Assembly: GCF_011634775.1 (NCBI RefSeq)
Contig: NZ_JAALXT010000001.1
Coordinates: forward strand, 868,001 to 932,000
DNA length: 64,000 nt
Source: Thalassoroseus pseudoceratinae
GTDB taxonomy: Bacteria; Planctomycetota; Planctomycetia; Planctomycetales; Planctomycetaceae
Direction: 5' to 3'
A program made the position numbers and the translations under genes. Shown here one piece after another: positions 1 through 9,084 of the stretch. The stretch's first letter is position 1. Every line of letters begins with the position of its first letter. The notes beneath the pieces are model-generated. The model was not told the DNA's origin, did not search any database, and worked only from the letters and a program-made list of their open reading frames with translations.

Positions 1-59
1 AAGCCACGAAACAACGCCATTTCGGTGATCCTGGGAACCGCCGAGTCATCCGATCGCGG

Positions 60-767
60 ATGGTCATGCTCGGTCTGGGCTTCGCATGGTTGTGTGGACT
101 GCCGTTTGCCGCAAATGCTCAAACAACGCGACCAGCTCGATTCATCGGCGATCGTCCGTTGTACCAACCATTGCACGCTCGCATGCCACCTGGGCAAGCG
201 GCGTACATGAAAAACTTCGGCGAACGACCGCAATGCCCGTACTATCAGGCATTCCAGGTCAAATTGCCGAGTGAAGGGCAAGTCACCGTTTATCACAGCG
301 GCGTGCAAACGATTCCGCTGAATGGCACAACGCAAGCGGGCTTGCTGGTCGGCCATGTCTACCGATTGCAAATCAAAGACATGCCGGAACTGGCTGGGAT
401 GGAATTGTATCCCACGATCGAGGTTCTCGATCGACTACATCCGCCGCCCGGTCGCGAAACCGCGTACCCCGTGCCGGTGGAATTCAGTCTCGATGAACTC
501 GAAGCCGCCGCTGCAGGCGGATTGGTCACGAAAGTCGTGTACCTCGAACAACCAGACCTGGCCAGCCCGAAAGCTCAAACGGACCGTATCCCCACCGCAA
601 CGTTGCACTCACGTGCCAACGTATTGGCGGAGGCGGATCGTGTCGGGCGACCGCTGGCGATTGTGCGACTCGGAAGTCGATTGCCCGTCAATCCGGCCGC
701 CGATTCTGACTTCTACGGCACCGGTGCTCCGGCAATTCCCATGCGTGGCGCGAAGAATCCGCAGTAG
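60..767 (+). CDS. Secreted protein of unknown function (start may lie upstream of the window)
   Basis: 235 residues from the ATG at 60. The frame stays open back to base 3 with no stop, so the true start may lie before the window. The hydrophobic segment (about residues 2-19), followed by an Ala-Asn-Ala-type cleavage site, looks like a Sec signal peptide. The mature part has no recognisable catalytic motif; its middle (VGHVYRLQIKDMPELAGMEL, then an acidic stretch) resembles secreted structural proteins. A secreted DUF11 lipoprotein gene follows on the same strand after 52 bases, so the two probably act together at the cell surface. Function unknown. Confidence 0.75.
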   Translation: MVMLGLGFAWLCGLPFAANAQTTRPARFIGDRPLYQPLHARMPPGQAAYMKNFGERPQCPYYQAFQVKLPSEGQVTVYHSGVQTIPLNGTTQAGLLVGHVYRLQIKDMPELAGMELYPTIEVLDRLHPPPGRETAYPVPVEFSLDELEAAAAGGLVTKVVYLEQPDLASPKAQTDRIPTATLHSRANVLAEADRVGRPLAIVRLGSRLPVNPAADSDFYGTGAPAIPMRGAKNPQ

Positions 768-819
768 AACAACTGTGATCGATCGACTGGACACTGAATT
801 CGAATTCGAGAGGTTCGAC

Positions 820-2223
820 ATGCTGACCACCGTTTTCCGTTCCGAGCGATCGCGGTTTGTCGCCAGCATCATAAGCATGGGATGTCTGTGTTTGCTCAGC
901 GCCTGTGCCATGCCAGGCGGATCGAGCAACGAGCGTGACCCATTCTTGTCGACGAATCCGGCCGGAAAATCGGAACAATCCGATTCGATGGCGTCCGCTC
1001 AGGTGGTCAAGGGAATCGCGCTCAAGAAAACCAATGAAGTCACGTCGGTGGACGGTCCCAATGCGTCTCCGTTGGGCGGTGTGTGGGCGAATCCCACGGA
1101 CACCCGAATCGTAGACTCCACTGTCACTGCAACGAGCACTGCCGAAGGTGCTGAAGATGCAGGAACCGTCGTGCTGGCTCAGTCGACGGAACAGCCCGCA
1201 GCACCAACCGTGCAACGCTACTCACAAGACGCCCGAGTTCCCCTCGCTGGCGTTGGTGGTGCCTTCTGTCCGCCATGTGAGGGGCCGATGGTGTGTGCCC
1301 CATCGTGCGAGTCACGAATCTACAAGGATGAATACCTCTGCGACGGTGGTGATCGCGGTTATCCGATCCACTATGACGACTATAATCGCCAAGGCTTGGA
1401 AACCGAGGACACGATCGCGGAATACGTTGATACCTCCGGTGAATTTCAGGTGAAAGCTAGCAACCGTGTGTGCGTGTATGCTCCACGGTTTGCCGCGATG
1501 CGGACGATTGATACTCCCGTCACGGACATCGGTTTCGCTGGTGTGGCCAGTGCCGACCGAGCCACTCGCACCGGCGGACTGCTCGCCAACACCGGCTTCC
1601 ACACGCAAACGCAACAGACTCCCGCGATCGGCGTCAACATGCGAACCAAAGCAAGTGGCGTGGATGTTCCCGTCGGTTCGGGTGACTTGGATCAGAACAT
1701 CAATCTCGGCGAATACTCTCGCTACCGCAGCGGACACCAAGAGATTTCGTTCCTCGCCAGCGGCATCCTGAACGAGACGGAATCCGCTTGGCTTGCGAAA
1801 CGAATCCAAGCCGCCGTCGAGTGGTCGCAAGTCCAGTTCCCGCAAATCACGGGACGCACTCAAGCCGCTCAACAAGTGCACGCCGAGTTCAAACCCGAAG
1901 AGATGGTGGGAGTCGAAGACGAAGGAAACGGCGAACTTCGCATCGTCAAAATGGCCGATCGACAAGAGGCATTGCCGGGCGACGTCATCACGTTTACACT
2001 CCGCTACGACAACATCGGCGATGGTCGTTTGTACCACATTCGCATCGTCGACAACCTCACACCGCGATTGGAATTGGTTGAAAACTCGGAAACCAGCGAT
2101 CGTGGTGGCCGTATCTTCTACGAAGACAACTCCGAAGGCAGCTTGGTCTTAATCTTCGAACTCGACGAAGTTCTGCCTCCCAAAACTGGTGGCGTCGTGA
2201 CCTTCAAAGCACGTGTCCGCTGA
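820..2223 (+). CDS. DUF11-domain lipoprotein
   Basis: 467 residues from the ATG at 820; the frame is open upstream to 322, but that part overlaps the preceding gene. Residues about 13-33 form a lipoprotein signal peptide with lipobox LLSAC, so the protein should be lipid-anchored. A Cys-rich stretch follows (CPPCEGPMVC near residues 150-160). The last 90 residues, starting near KMADRQEALPGDVITFTLRY and containing DNLTPRLELV, match the DUF11 (conserved repeat) Ig-like beta domain found in large surface proteins. Only one DUF11 unit is visible. It probably forms an operon with the upstream secreted protein and ends at the terminator at 2239-2273. Role inferred: cell-envelope structural protein. 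Confidence 0.82.
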   Translation: MLTTVFRSERSRFVASIISMGCLCLLSACAMPGGSSNERDPFLSTNPAGKSEQSDSMASAQVVKGIALKKTNEVTSVDGPNASPLGGVWANPTDTRIVDSTVTATSTAEGAEDAGTVVLAQSTEQPAAPTVQRYSQDARVPLAGVGGAFCPPCEGPMVCAPSCESRIYKDEYLCDGGDRGYPIHYDDYNRQGLETEDTIAEYVDTSGEFQVKASNRVCVYAPRFAAMRTIDTPVTDIGFAGVASADRATRTGGLLANTGFHTQTQQTPAIGVNMRTKASGVDVPVGSGDLDQNINLGEYSRYRSGHQEISFLASGILNETESAWLAKRIQAAVEWSQVQFPQITGRTQAAQQVHAEFKPEEMVGVEDEGNGELRIVKMADRQEALPGDVITFTLRYDNIGDGRLYHIRIVDNLTPRLELVENSETSDRGGRIFYEDNSEGSLVLIFELDEVLPPKTGGVVTFKARVR

Positions 2224-2238
2224 GATCAACCGATCCTT

Positions 2239-2273
2239 CTGGAAAGTCGTCGATAGGACGACTTTCCAGTTTT
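2239..2273 (+). terminator. Rho-independent terminator after the DUF11 gene
   Basis: A perfect 13-bp stem (CTGGAAAGTCGTC with GACGACTTTCCAG) and 5-nt loop is followed by TTTT at 2270-2273. It begins 15 bases after the DUF11 stop codon, so it should end transcription of the first two genes. Confidence 0.8.
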
Positions 2274-2339
2274 CCATCGGACCGAATCGTTCATTTCTCA
2301 AGGTGCGGGCCACTCACCTTCTGTTGACGGAGTCCGTCG

Positions 2340-2828
2340 ATGACTGTGAATTGGTTCTCTCGATCTTCCAAACAATTGTTGACCGTCCTCACAATCGGGG
2401 GAGTTCTGCTAACGTCCTCATGCGGAACAATTCTTCATCCGGAACGCCGGGGTCAACCCGCTGGTCGGCTTGATCCTAAGATTGTCGCATTGGACGCCGT
2501 CGGCATGCTGTTCTTTTTTGTCCCAGGTGTGATCGCGTTCGCGGTCGATTTCTCGAATGGGACAATCTACCTGCCCCCCGAGGGTTACGGCGAAAATGCC
2601 GCCGACAGCACCGATGAACCCGTCTGCGTGAAGGTCGATCCTACAGATTTAAACCAAGAACGCATTGAGCAGATCGTTCAAACGCATACTGATCAAAACA
2701 TTTCATTAGCCGCCGGTTCCTACCAAGTTCAGCCAATTGACTCGGTTGATGCGGTTGAATTCGATCAACCCACGATCCCGACAGAAAGCCGGGCATCGTA
2801 TGTTGTTTTTCGGGGACAATCGAACTAA
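2340..2828 (+). CDS. Small lipoprotein, YceK-like
   Basis: 162 residues. The N-terminus is a lipoprotein signal (hydrophobic residues 12-26, lipobox LLTSSC). After the Cys comes GTILHPERRGQ, then a hydrophobic segment (ALDAVGMLFFFVPGVIAFAV) ending in DFSNGTIYLP. This order (CGT..., a conserved hydrophobic segment, then a tyrosine-containing strand) resembles small lipoproteins of the YceK/YidQ type, which are widespread but uncharacterised. It stands alone behind a terminator. Function unknown; the family assignment is tentative. Confidence 0.7.
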   Translation: MTVNWFSRSSKQLLTVLTIGGVLLTSSCGTILHPERRGQPAGRLDPKIVALDAVGMLFFFVPGVIAFAVDFSNGTIYLPPEGYGENAADSTDEPVCVKVDPTDLNQERIEQIVQTHTDQNISLAAGSYQVQPIDSVDAVEFDQPTIPTESRASYVVFRGQSN

Positions 2829-2946
2829 GTTGATACGCAAATTGATGACAGTGTGTCCCGAAATTCTGCTTGCTTTTGCCGGATGATTCATGCACAGTAG
2901 AGTGGTTCCCCCACTCTCATTTCATCACCATCCGAGATCCATCGGA

Positions 2947-3276
2947 ATGACAACTTTCACCCCCAAAACATTCCAGATTTACCAAGCGGGCGAACTCACC
3001 GTTGTTGGCTTCGAGGCCAAGACGAGTCTTCATCAAATTGACTTGGCTCTCTGCCGTGAAGAACTCGCGAAGCTTGTCGAGGAAAACCAAACCCGATTCC
3101 TTGCCTTCGACCTCACCAACATCCGTGTTTTTCCAAGTGGAATGTTGGGGTTATTAGCCTCGCTTCGTCGGCTCGATGTGGAAGTGCATTTGTACAACGC
3201 TTCGTCGGATATCGTCGAGGTGCTCGAGATCACCGGCCTGAAGCGGTTTATGCAGTTGCACCAAGTTTCTCTCTGA
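2947..3276 (+). CDS. STAS-domain protein (anti-sigma factor antagonist-like)
   Basis: 109 residues from the ATG at 2947; an upstream in-frame ATG at 2890 would add 19 residues that do not look like protein. The sequence has the STAS order of strands and helices: FLAFDLTNIRVFPSGMLGLL is the usual beta strand followed by the Asp-x-[ST]-x3-[ST]-x-GL loop. The phosphorylatable Ser of SpoIIAA is represented here by PSG. Family members bind anti-sigma factors or kinases, or act inside larger signalling complexes. No cognate anti-sigma factor is adjacent, so its partner is unknown. Confidence 0.75.
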   Translation: MTTFTPKTFQIYQAGELTVVGFEAKTSLHQIDLALCREELAKLVEENQTRFLAFDLTNIRVFPSGMLGLLASLRRLDVEVHLYNASSDIVEVLEITGLKRFMQLHQVSL

Positions 3277-3348
3277 GCAACTTCGGGCGATTAAAATCAA
3301 ACAACCAATCGTTTTGACAACTCGACATGCGAAGGCGATAATCACCGC

Positions 3349-4530
3349 ATGTCCAAACGATCGACCAGCAACCGCCCGCCAATTTCCGACCCGAATCCTC
3401 CGGACGTTCTCGATCCCGATTTGCGGATCGACCCGGATCGCTGGAACAGCATCAAAGATCTGGCCAGCCGATGGACCGAGTCCGATGAAATTCCCGCGAT
3501 CGCCATTTGTGTCGGACGGGGTGATCGTTCGACCGGCGTTCAACCGTTCGGACGATTGCAGTTGGACTCAACCGATTCACCGCTTCGACCAGACAGCATC
3601 TTTCTGGTTGCCTCACTGACAAAACCATTGGTCGCCATGGCGGCCTTACGGTTGGTCGAACAGGGCAAACTCTGTCTGAATGACCGGGTTACATCTCTGA
3701 TCCCAAAGTTCAAAGGACCGCAGCGGTACAGTGTGACCCTACGACACCTGCTGACACACACGTCCGGCCTTCCAGACCAACTCTCCGACAATCGCGAACT
3801 GCGTGCGAACCAAACACCATTGCGTGGATTCGTCGAAAAGACCTGTCAGGTCAAACTCACGTTTCCTCCGGGTCGTGGTGTGCAGTATCAGAGCATGGGG
3901 TATTTGCTGCTTGGTGAAATCATTGAACAGGTTTCAGGACAGACCTGCGCGGAGTTCCTGCGTGACGAATTTTTTCGTCCGCTGGCGATGCACGATACCG
4001 CGTTGGGAGCCCCGGACGACTGGTACTCCAGCGATTCTCCCAAGATCGAACGACTCGCAGAGATTCGAATTCCCGACGATCGCAGTGACCCCAGTTGGAA
4101 TTGGAACAGCCGCTATTGGCAGACGCTCGGTGCCCCGTGGGGCGGACTGCTCACAACAGCCGGTGACTTGGGCAAATACTGCCGAATGATGCTCGCCCAC
4201 GGACACTACCGCGGACACCAAGTGATCAGTCGGGCCAGCATCGACCGAGCGACACGAAATCAATTGGAATCCCTTCGCGATGTTCCCGAAGACGATCGCC
4301 GTTGCAAACCATGGGGGTTTGGCTGGCGCTTGAACTGGCCCGCACATAGTGCCAACTTCGGCGATTTGACTAGTCCGCGTGCCTTCGGCCATTGGGGAGC
4401 AACCGGCACCCTTATGTGGATGGATCCGGAGCGTGACCTCTGGGCGGTCATTCTCACGACACAACCCCAGGAGCCGCACGGAACTTACTTGGCACGGCTC
4501 TCGAACATGATCGCAGCCGCGTTTCTGTAA
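3349..4530 (+). CDS. Serine hydrolase, beta-lactamase class C/PBP4-like
   Basis: 393 residues with no obvious signal peptide. It carries the class C beta-lactamase/esterase core: SxxK nucleophile motif SLTK at residues 89-92 (V-A-S-L-T-K-P), a Tyr motif YQS near residue 180 (YxN in true class C enzymes), and the third motif HWG (GHWGATG) at about 348. Relatives include esterases, D-aminopeptidases and D,D-peptidases as well as beta-lactamases; nothing here identifies the substrate. The missing signal peptide and the YQS variant argue against a classical periplasmic beta-lactamase. It is convergent with the oxidoreductase gene that follows. Confidence 0.85.
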   Translation: MSKRSTSNRPPISDPNPPDVLDPDLRIDPDRWNSIKDLASRWTESDEIPAIAICVGRGDRSTGVQPFGRLQLDSTDSPLRPDSIFLVASLTKPLVAMAALRLVEQGKLCLNDRVTSLIPKFKGPQRYSVTLRHLLTHTSGLPDQLSDNRELRANQTPLRGFVEKTCQVKLTFPPGRGVQYQSMGYLLLGEIIEQVSGQTCAEFLRDEFFRPLAMHDTALGAPDDWYSSDSPKIERLAEIRIPDDRSDPSWNWNSRYWQTLGAPWGGLLTTAGDLGKYCRMMLAHGHYRGHQVISRASIDRATRNQLESLRDVPEDDRRCKPWGFGWRLNWPAHSANFGDLTSPRAFGHWGATGTLMWMDPERDLWAVILTTQPQEPHGTYLARLSNMIAAAFL

Positions 4531-4586
4531 CGCACACGAGTGGGCGTGTCGAACACGCTGTGTCACGGCCGAACGGTAAGATCACG

Positions 4587-5606
4587 TCAACTGGTCGCAG
4601 CTTCCGGGTTCAATTCGACAACTGCTCCCGACTGAGCCGAGCGATCGAGGGCGTCACACACCTGCTGCACTTTGACCGCAAATTCTGCCCACTCCGGTTC
4701 GAGAATCCCCGATTGCACGATGTTCGAGAATTTTCTGATCATGCAGACTTCTTGAATCGGCGGATCGGAAACAATCTGTGTCGCCTCTCCGGTGCTGTCG
4801 TGAACCCAGAATCGTGGTTTCTCGGGCTTCCAGGGGCGGGTAAAGTCATCGCAGACCAAGGAACCTTCCGTACCGGCGACTTCTAACCACCGTCGCATCA
4901 CGGTATCGAATCCGCAGTCGAAGCTCGCGGATCGCTCGTCGTCGTACCACATCTGACCACAAAAATGCATGTCGACATCTCCATGCATCCGTGCCTGCCC
5001 CCAGACTCGTGTCGGGAGATCACCAAACGCCCACAGCGTGGCTCCGACACAATACCACCCGAGATCGAGCAAACTTCCGCCGCCGTATTTCCGTTCGAGT
5101 CGGAATTCGTTTTGCGGAATTTCCGGCCAACAGAACGAGAACGCGGACGTCACTCGGCGAAGAGTCCCCAGTTGATCATCAGTCAGCACCACAGCCATAT
5201 CATTCGCACGCGGATGATGTCGCCACATCACACCATCCATAAGCTGCACATTGTGGGACCGGCAAGCATCTCGCATCTCCGCCGCCTCGGACGGATCGAG
5301 CGCCAACGGTTTTTCACAAAGAACATGCTTGCCCGCTTCGGCGGCGCGAATGGTCCACTCACGGTGCATCGACGGCGGTAGCGGAATGTAGACGGCGTCA
5401 ATATCGTCGGCTGCGAGTAGTGCTTCGTACGACCCGTAGCTTACCTGTGCTTCGTGACCGTCCGCCCACAAGCTGGCTCGTTCCGCATCACGACTGGCGA
5501 CCGCGAGCAGCTCGGCATTATTTGCTTCATGAATCGCGGCCGCTACTTTCGTCGCGATTCGAGCAGTTCCCAAAATGCCCCAACGGACACATGTTGAATT
5601 CGACAT
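4587..5606 (-). CDS. Gfo/Idh/MocA family oxidoreductase
   Basis: 339 residues, a usual length for the family. The N-terminal Rossmann fold starts with GILGTARIA (residues 10-18) and the second diagnostic motif CEKPLAL is at 97-103 (Lys99 is the usual catalytic lysine). The C-terminal half has the alpha/beta dimerisation domain, with GGGSLLDLGWYCVG. The family oxidises or reduces sugars, inositols or related trans-dihydrodiols with NAD(P). The substrate cannot be told from sequence. It lies 112 bases downstream of the UvrA-like gene on the same strand and could be read through from it. Confidence 0.88.
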   Translation of the reverse strand: MSNSTCVRWGILGTARIATKVAAAIHEANNAELLAVASRDAERASLWADGHEAQVSYGSYEALLAADDIDAVYIPLPPSMHREWTIRAAEAGKHVLCEKPLALDPSEAAEMRDACRSHNVQLMDGVMWRHHPRANDMAVVLTDDQLGTLRRVTSAFSFCWPEIPQNEFRLERKYGGGSLLDLGWYCVGATLWAFGDLPTRVWGQARMHGDVDMHFCGQMWYDDERSASFDCGFDTVMRRWLEVAGTEGSLVCDDFTRPWKPEKPRFWVHDSTGEATQIVSDPPIQEVCMIRKFSNIVQSGILEPEWAEFAVKVQQVCDALDRSAQSGAVVELNPEAATS

Positions 5607-5718
5607 CCTGATCTCCCTCGAGCAGTTGACTCTTGATCGTAGCGGGTTCTATCGCTTGGAAGCCAGGAAACAAAGGTCTCTGACAAGTTTTCCTCCCTTG
5701 CGATACTCCGTGTTGTTA

Positions 5719-8259
5719 CTAAGGGGTCTGAGTTTGCAGATGCGGACCGATGACCGATTCCGCATTCCCCGCCACATCCGCTGGTGTTCCCGTCGCAATG
5801 ACACGTCCGCCGTCGGCCCCGGAACCTGGTCCCAACTCAATGATGTGATCCACTCGACGTAGCAAACTTGGATTTTGCTCGACCATAATTACGGTATGAC
5901 CGACATCAAGTAAACCTCGCAGACAATCCACCAAGCGGTCGATATCATGCAGATGCAAACCGAGTGTGGCCTCTTCGAGCAGGAACAAAGTGCGAGTTTT
6001 CACACCGCCGGTGAACGCACTGGCCAGTTTGAGCCGTTGGGCCTCCCCGCCCGACAACGTGTGCAACGGTTGTCCCAAGCAGAGATAGTCCAAACCGACT
6101 TCGCGTAACGGCCCCAATCGTTTGGCCACTTTCGGATGAGTGCGAAAAAAGGCGAACGCTTCGCTCGCGGACAACTCCAAAACCTCGGCGATGTTCAACC
6201 CTCGATAAGTCGCATCCAAGATTTCTGGTCGGTACCGTGTGCCATGACATTCGTCGCACACGACCTGCAACTCTGGCAAGAACTGCAAATCGACGGTGAT
6301 TTCCCCACGTCCTTGGCATGTCGGACAGCGACCGCCCCCCGAAGTGTTGAAGCTGAACTGTTTCGCCGTCCATTCCCGCAATTTGGCTTCCGTCGTTTCC
6401 GCGAAGATTTTACGGATGTCCGCAAAGACCTTCAGATACGTGCTGACATTACTTCGTGGCGATTGTCCTAACGGCGACTGATCCGCCAAGACCACATCGT
6501 GCAGATGTTCGAAGGCAGTCAGTTCACCACAGTCCGGGATGATCTCAGTGTCTTTGCCGAGGGCTCGACTGACTGCAGGGAATAGAGTTTCGAGAACCAA
6601 CGAGCTTTTGCCACTCCCGCCGACTCCTGTAACCGCTGTCAACGCATTGAGCGGGAATTCTACGTCGATCGACTGTAAGTTGTGTCGTCGGGCGTCGGTG
6701 AGACACAACTTCGAAGCCGATGGATTTGGTGATTCGTCATTAAGTTTTGGTGTTGCGTTCAGCACTGCACCGGTCGTGGATTCCTTCGACTGCGTTGCCT
6801 CGATTGATGAGCCGCTCCACACGACTTCGCCACCATTGGGACCGGCCCCGGGACCAAGTTCAATGATGTGATCAGCGGCGGCGAAGAACGCGGGTTGATG
6901 CTCCACGACCAACACGGAGTTTCCCAGTTTCACCAATCGCTGAATAAGTTCGATCAGGCGGTGCGTTTCTTCAGGATGCAAACCGGCTGATGGTTCATCA
7001 AGCACATACAACGCATTCACCAATGGCGTTCCTAACATCGCCGCGAGTGCAGCCCGTCGAGCTTCGCCGGTGGACAGGGAATTTGCCGAGCGATCGAGCG
7101 TGAGGTAATCCAATCCCGCTTCGATCAGAAAGCCAATTCGGTCGCGGATCGCCTGCATCGGCTCGCTGAGAATTTGATGTTCCCGCTCCGTCCAAACACT
7201 CTCGATCGCCGCCAATTCATCGGGAAGTTCCCGAATGGCGCGGCTGTAGAGATCGGCAATTGTACGATCAGCCAACGTAACGGCGAGTGCCGCCGCCTGC
7301 AATCGTTTTCCATCACACGAAGGGCAGGGCAGCACAGGCCCATCGGCTTGCCGCTTTTTCAGGTTGGTAACACCCGTCCCGTGACAAACCGGACAAGCCC
7401 CCAATCGCGACCGATGGCTCAACAATCGGGGCTCCAACTCGGGTCGCAACGTGTCGCACGCTCGGCAACGCAATTCATTCCGAAACCGCGCGTGAAACCA
7501 GTCGCGACCATCGATCAGTCGCCGTGTTAGGTCACCGTGCTCGGCATCTGACGCAAGTATAATCTCACAGCATCCGTCGCCACTCCGAAAAGCTGTTTCG
7601 AGGCTGTCTCGCACACGCTCATCGCTGGCTTTGCCGACCGCAAGTCGATCGACAATGACGATCACATCATCCGCAGATTCCGGCGAAGTTGTATCGAGCG
7701 AATGAACGGTCTCACCGCTCAGAACTCGCGTAAAACCGTCCTGTTTCAGCGACTCGAAAACCGACTCATCGGTCTGTGAGTTCACAAGAGGAAAACCGAT
7801 CATGTACCGCGTTTGAGGTTCGCAGTTCGCCAACCAACTCTGCACCGTATCGACCGTGGCTTGCTCGACCGCAACGCCGCAATTCGGACAGTGGGGCTTT
7901 CCGCTTGTCGCGAAGATCAATTGCAGGTAATGGGAAATCTCCGTTAATGTGGCGAGCGTGTCGCGACGGTCGATCGAATCCCGTGTTTGTTGGAGAGCGA
8001 CCGTGGGCGGCAGTGGCCCGATGAATTCTGCGTCAGGCCGATTGGGCCGTTCCAACCGTCGTCGCAGATGCGGTGCGAACGCTTCCGTGAATCGACGGCG
8101 TCCCTCCGAAGCAATGGTGTCGAACGCCAAGCTACTTTTGCCGGAACCGCTCACGCCGGTGATCACGACGAACTTCCCGAGTGGAATTTCGAGCGAAACT
8201 GACTTCAAGTTGTGGACGCGAACGCCTTGGAGTTCAAGAGTTCCCGTTGGCATCGTCAT
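5719..8259 (-). CDS. Short UvrA paralogue (ABC-type excision-repair ATPase family)
   Basis: 846 residues, against about 940 for standard UvrA. Two ABC ATPase modules are visible: Walker A GVSGSGKS at residues 35-42 with signature LSTGEARR, and Walker A GVGGSGKS near 546 with signature LSGGEAQRLKL. Zinc-binding Cys clusters are present (CRACD, CPVCHG and CPSCDG in the first half; CPTCQG and CDECHG in the second), as in UvrA. The first signature is LSTGE instead of LSGGE. The reduced length fits the UvrA2/DrrC-like paralogues that do not replace UvrA in nucleotide excision repair. Its start overlaps the end of the upstream CPBP protease gene by 26 bases, implying cotranscription. ATG codons at 8259 and 8253 are both possible starts. 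Confidence 0.88.
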   Translation of the reverse strand: MTMPTGTLELQGVRVHNLKSVSLEIPLGKFVVITGVSGSGKSSLAFDTIASEGRRRFTEAFAPHLRRRLERPNRPDAEFIGPLPPTVALQQTRDSIDRRDTLATLTEISHYLQLIFATSGKPHCPNCGVAVEQATVDTVQSWLANCEPQTRYMIGFPLVNSQTDESVFESLKQDGFTRVLSGETVHSLDTTSPESADDVIVIVDRLAVGKASDERVRDSLETAFRSGDGCCEIILASDAEHGDLTRRLIDGRDWFHARFRNELRCRACDTLRPELEPRLLSHRSRLGACPVCHGTGVTNLKKRQADGPVLPCPSCDGKRLQAAALAVTLADRTIADLYSRAIRELPDELAAIESVWTEREHQILSEPMQAIRDRIGFLIEAGLDYLTLDRSANSLSTGEARRAALAAMLGTPLVNALYVLDEPSAGLHPEETHRLIELIQRLVKLGNSVLVVEHQPAFFAAADHIIELGPGAGPNGGEVVWSGSSIEATQSKESTTGAVLNATPKLNDESPNPSASKLCLTDARRHNLQSIDVEFPLNALTAVTGVGGSGKSSLVLETLFPAVSRALGKDTEIIPDCGELTAFEHLHDVVLADQSPLGQSPRSNVSTYLKVFADIRKIFAETTEAKLREWTAKQFSFNTSGGGRCPTCQGRGEITVDLQFLPELQVVCDECHGTRYRPEILDATYRGLNIAEVLELSASEAFAFFRTHPKVAKRLGPLREVGLDYLCLGQPLHTLSGGEAQRLKLASAFTGGVKTRTLFLLEEATLGLHLHDIDRLVDCLRGLLDVGHTVIMVEQNPSLLRRVDHIIELGPGSGADGGRVIATGTPADVAGNAESVIGPHLQTQTP

Positions 8260-8872
8260 CCACCTGTATGGTTTGATGATTCGATTCGGTACTCGGCTGC
8301 GGTGTTCGGCCGACGCATCTCGCGATGTACATCAAGACAACAAAATCGTACAAAGCGTGAACGATGATCGGCACGAGCAAATTTCTCTCGCCGGTCACAT
8401 CTAATAGAAAACTGAAATAACATCCCGCGATCGCCGCCAAAACGACGTACCAAGGTGTGACGGCGTGCATCAATCCGAATATGAGGTTGGTCGTCAACCA
8501 GACTGCCGGTTGCGGCCATCCCCAATGTTCCACTTGGGTTTGCAATACGCCCCGGAAGACCAATTCCTCTCCCCAGCCGGCGAGGATCGAAATCAACAAA
8601 ATATCGTACCAACGCATTTGGCGAAGAATCGGGCCGAAGGTATTCCACAGGAAGTCTTGGACATCCCGTAACCCACCGACCGGGAAACGATCAATCACTC
8701 CGTAGACCAACAACAAAGGAATCGTCCACGACACACCGGCGAGAACCGCCATCGACGTCCACTCAATACGGATCTCGTCCCACAAGCCGGTGAAGAAAGC
8801 CAGTCCGGCTCCCAAGACGACCAATCCACCTTCGACGAAGAGCGCATTTTTGAGGAATTGAACCCGATTCAT
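8234..8872 (-). CDS. CPBP family intramembrane metalloprotease
   Basis: 212 residues from the ATG at 8872; a GTG at 8926 and an ATG at 8905 would extend it, but MNRVQFLKNALFVEGG is the typical N-terminus. Several hydrophobic spans are present. The CAAX-protease/bacteriocin-processing (Abi) signature EELVFRG supplies the Glu-Glu-x3-Arg motif of the glutamate active site, and HALYDF provides the later conserved His. Family members cleave within the membrane and are linked to prenyl-protein processing, bacteriocin immunity or signalling. The gene overlaps the downstream UvrA paralogue by 26 bases, an unexplained pairing. Confidence 0.85.
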   Translation of the reverse strand: MNRVQFLKNALFVEGGLVVLGAGLAFFTGLWDEIRIEWTSMAVLAGVSWTIPLLLVYGVIDRFPVGGLRDVQDFLWNTFGPILRQMRWYDILLISILAGWGEELVFRGVLQTQVEHWGWPQPAVWLTTNLIFGLMHAVTPWYVVLAAIAGCYFSFLLDVTGERNLLVPIIVHALYDFVVLMYIARCVGRTPQPSTESNHQTIQVDDDANGNS

Positions 8873-8963
8873 GATGCAAAGTAGCGTATCGAATTCCCCA
8901 GCCATTTCGTATGCTGGCCGACGCACATTTTCGAGAGGCTACCATGCAAACTCAAAGAGCCGA

Positions 8964-8993
8964 TTGAAAATCATTTCCGCGTCGCGATATGAT
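8964..8993 (+). promoter_or_regulatory. Predicted sigma-70-type promoter for the universal stress gene
   Basis: TTGAAA at 8964-8969 and TATGAT at 8988-8993, spaced 18 bp, lie in the divergent region between the CPBP and universal stress genes. Transcription would start near 9001, leaving about 85 nt of leader before the ATG at 9085. Prediction from sequence only. Confidence 0.45.
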
Positions 8994-9084
8994 AGGGTCG
9001 GAAAACGAAGTAAAATTTGGCTCGCAGACGATGCTACCAATATTTTCAATCGCACCGCCCCGCGTTCGACAGGGATGAGCAACG

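Noticed and set aside
322-819. N-terminal extension of the DUF11 lipoprotein
   Set aside because: The extension overlaps the preceding gene in another frame; the signal peptide begins only at 820.
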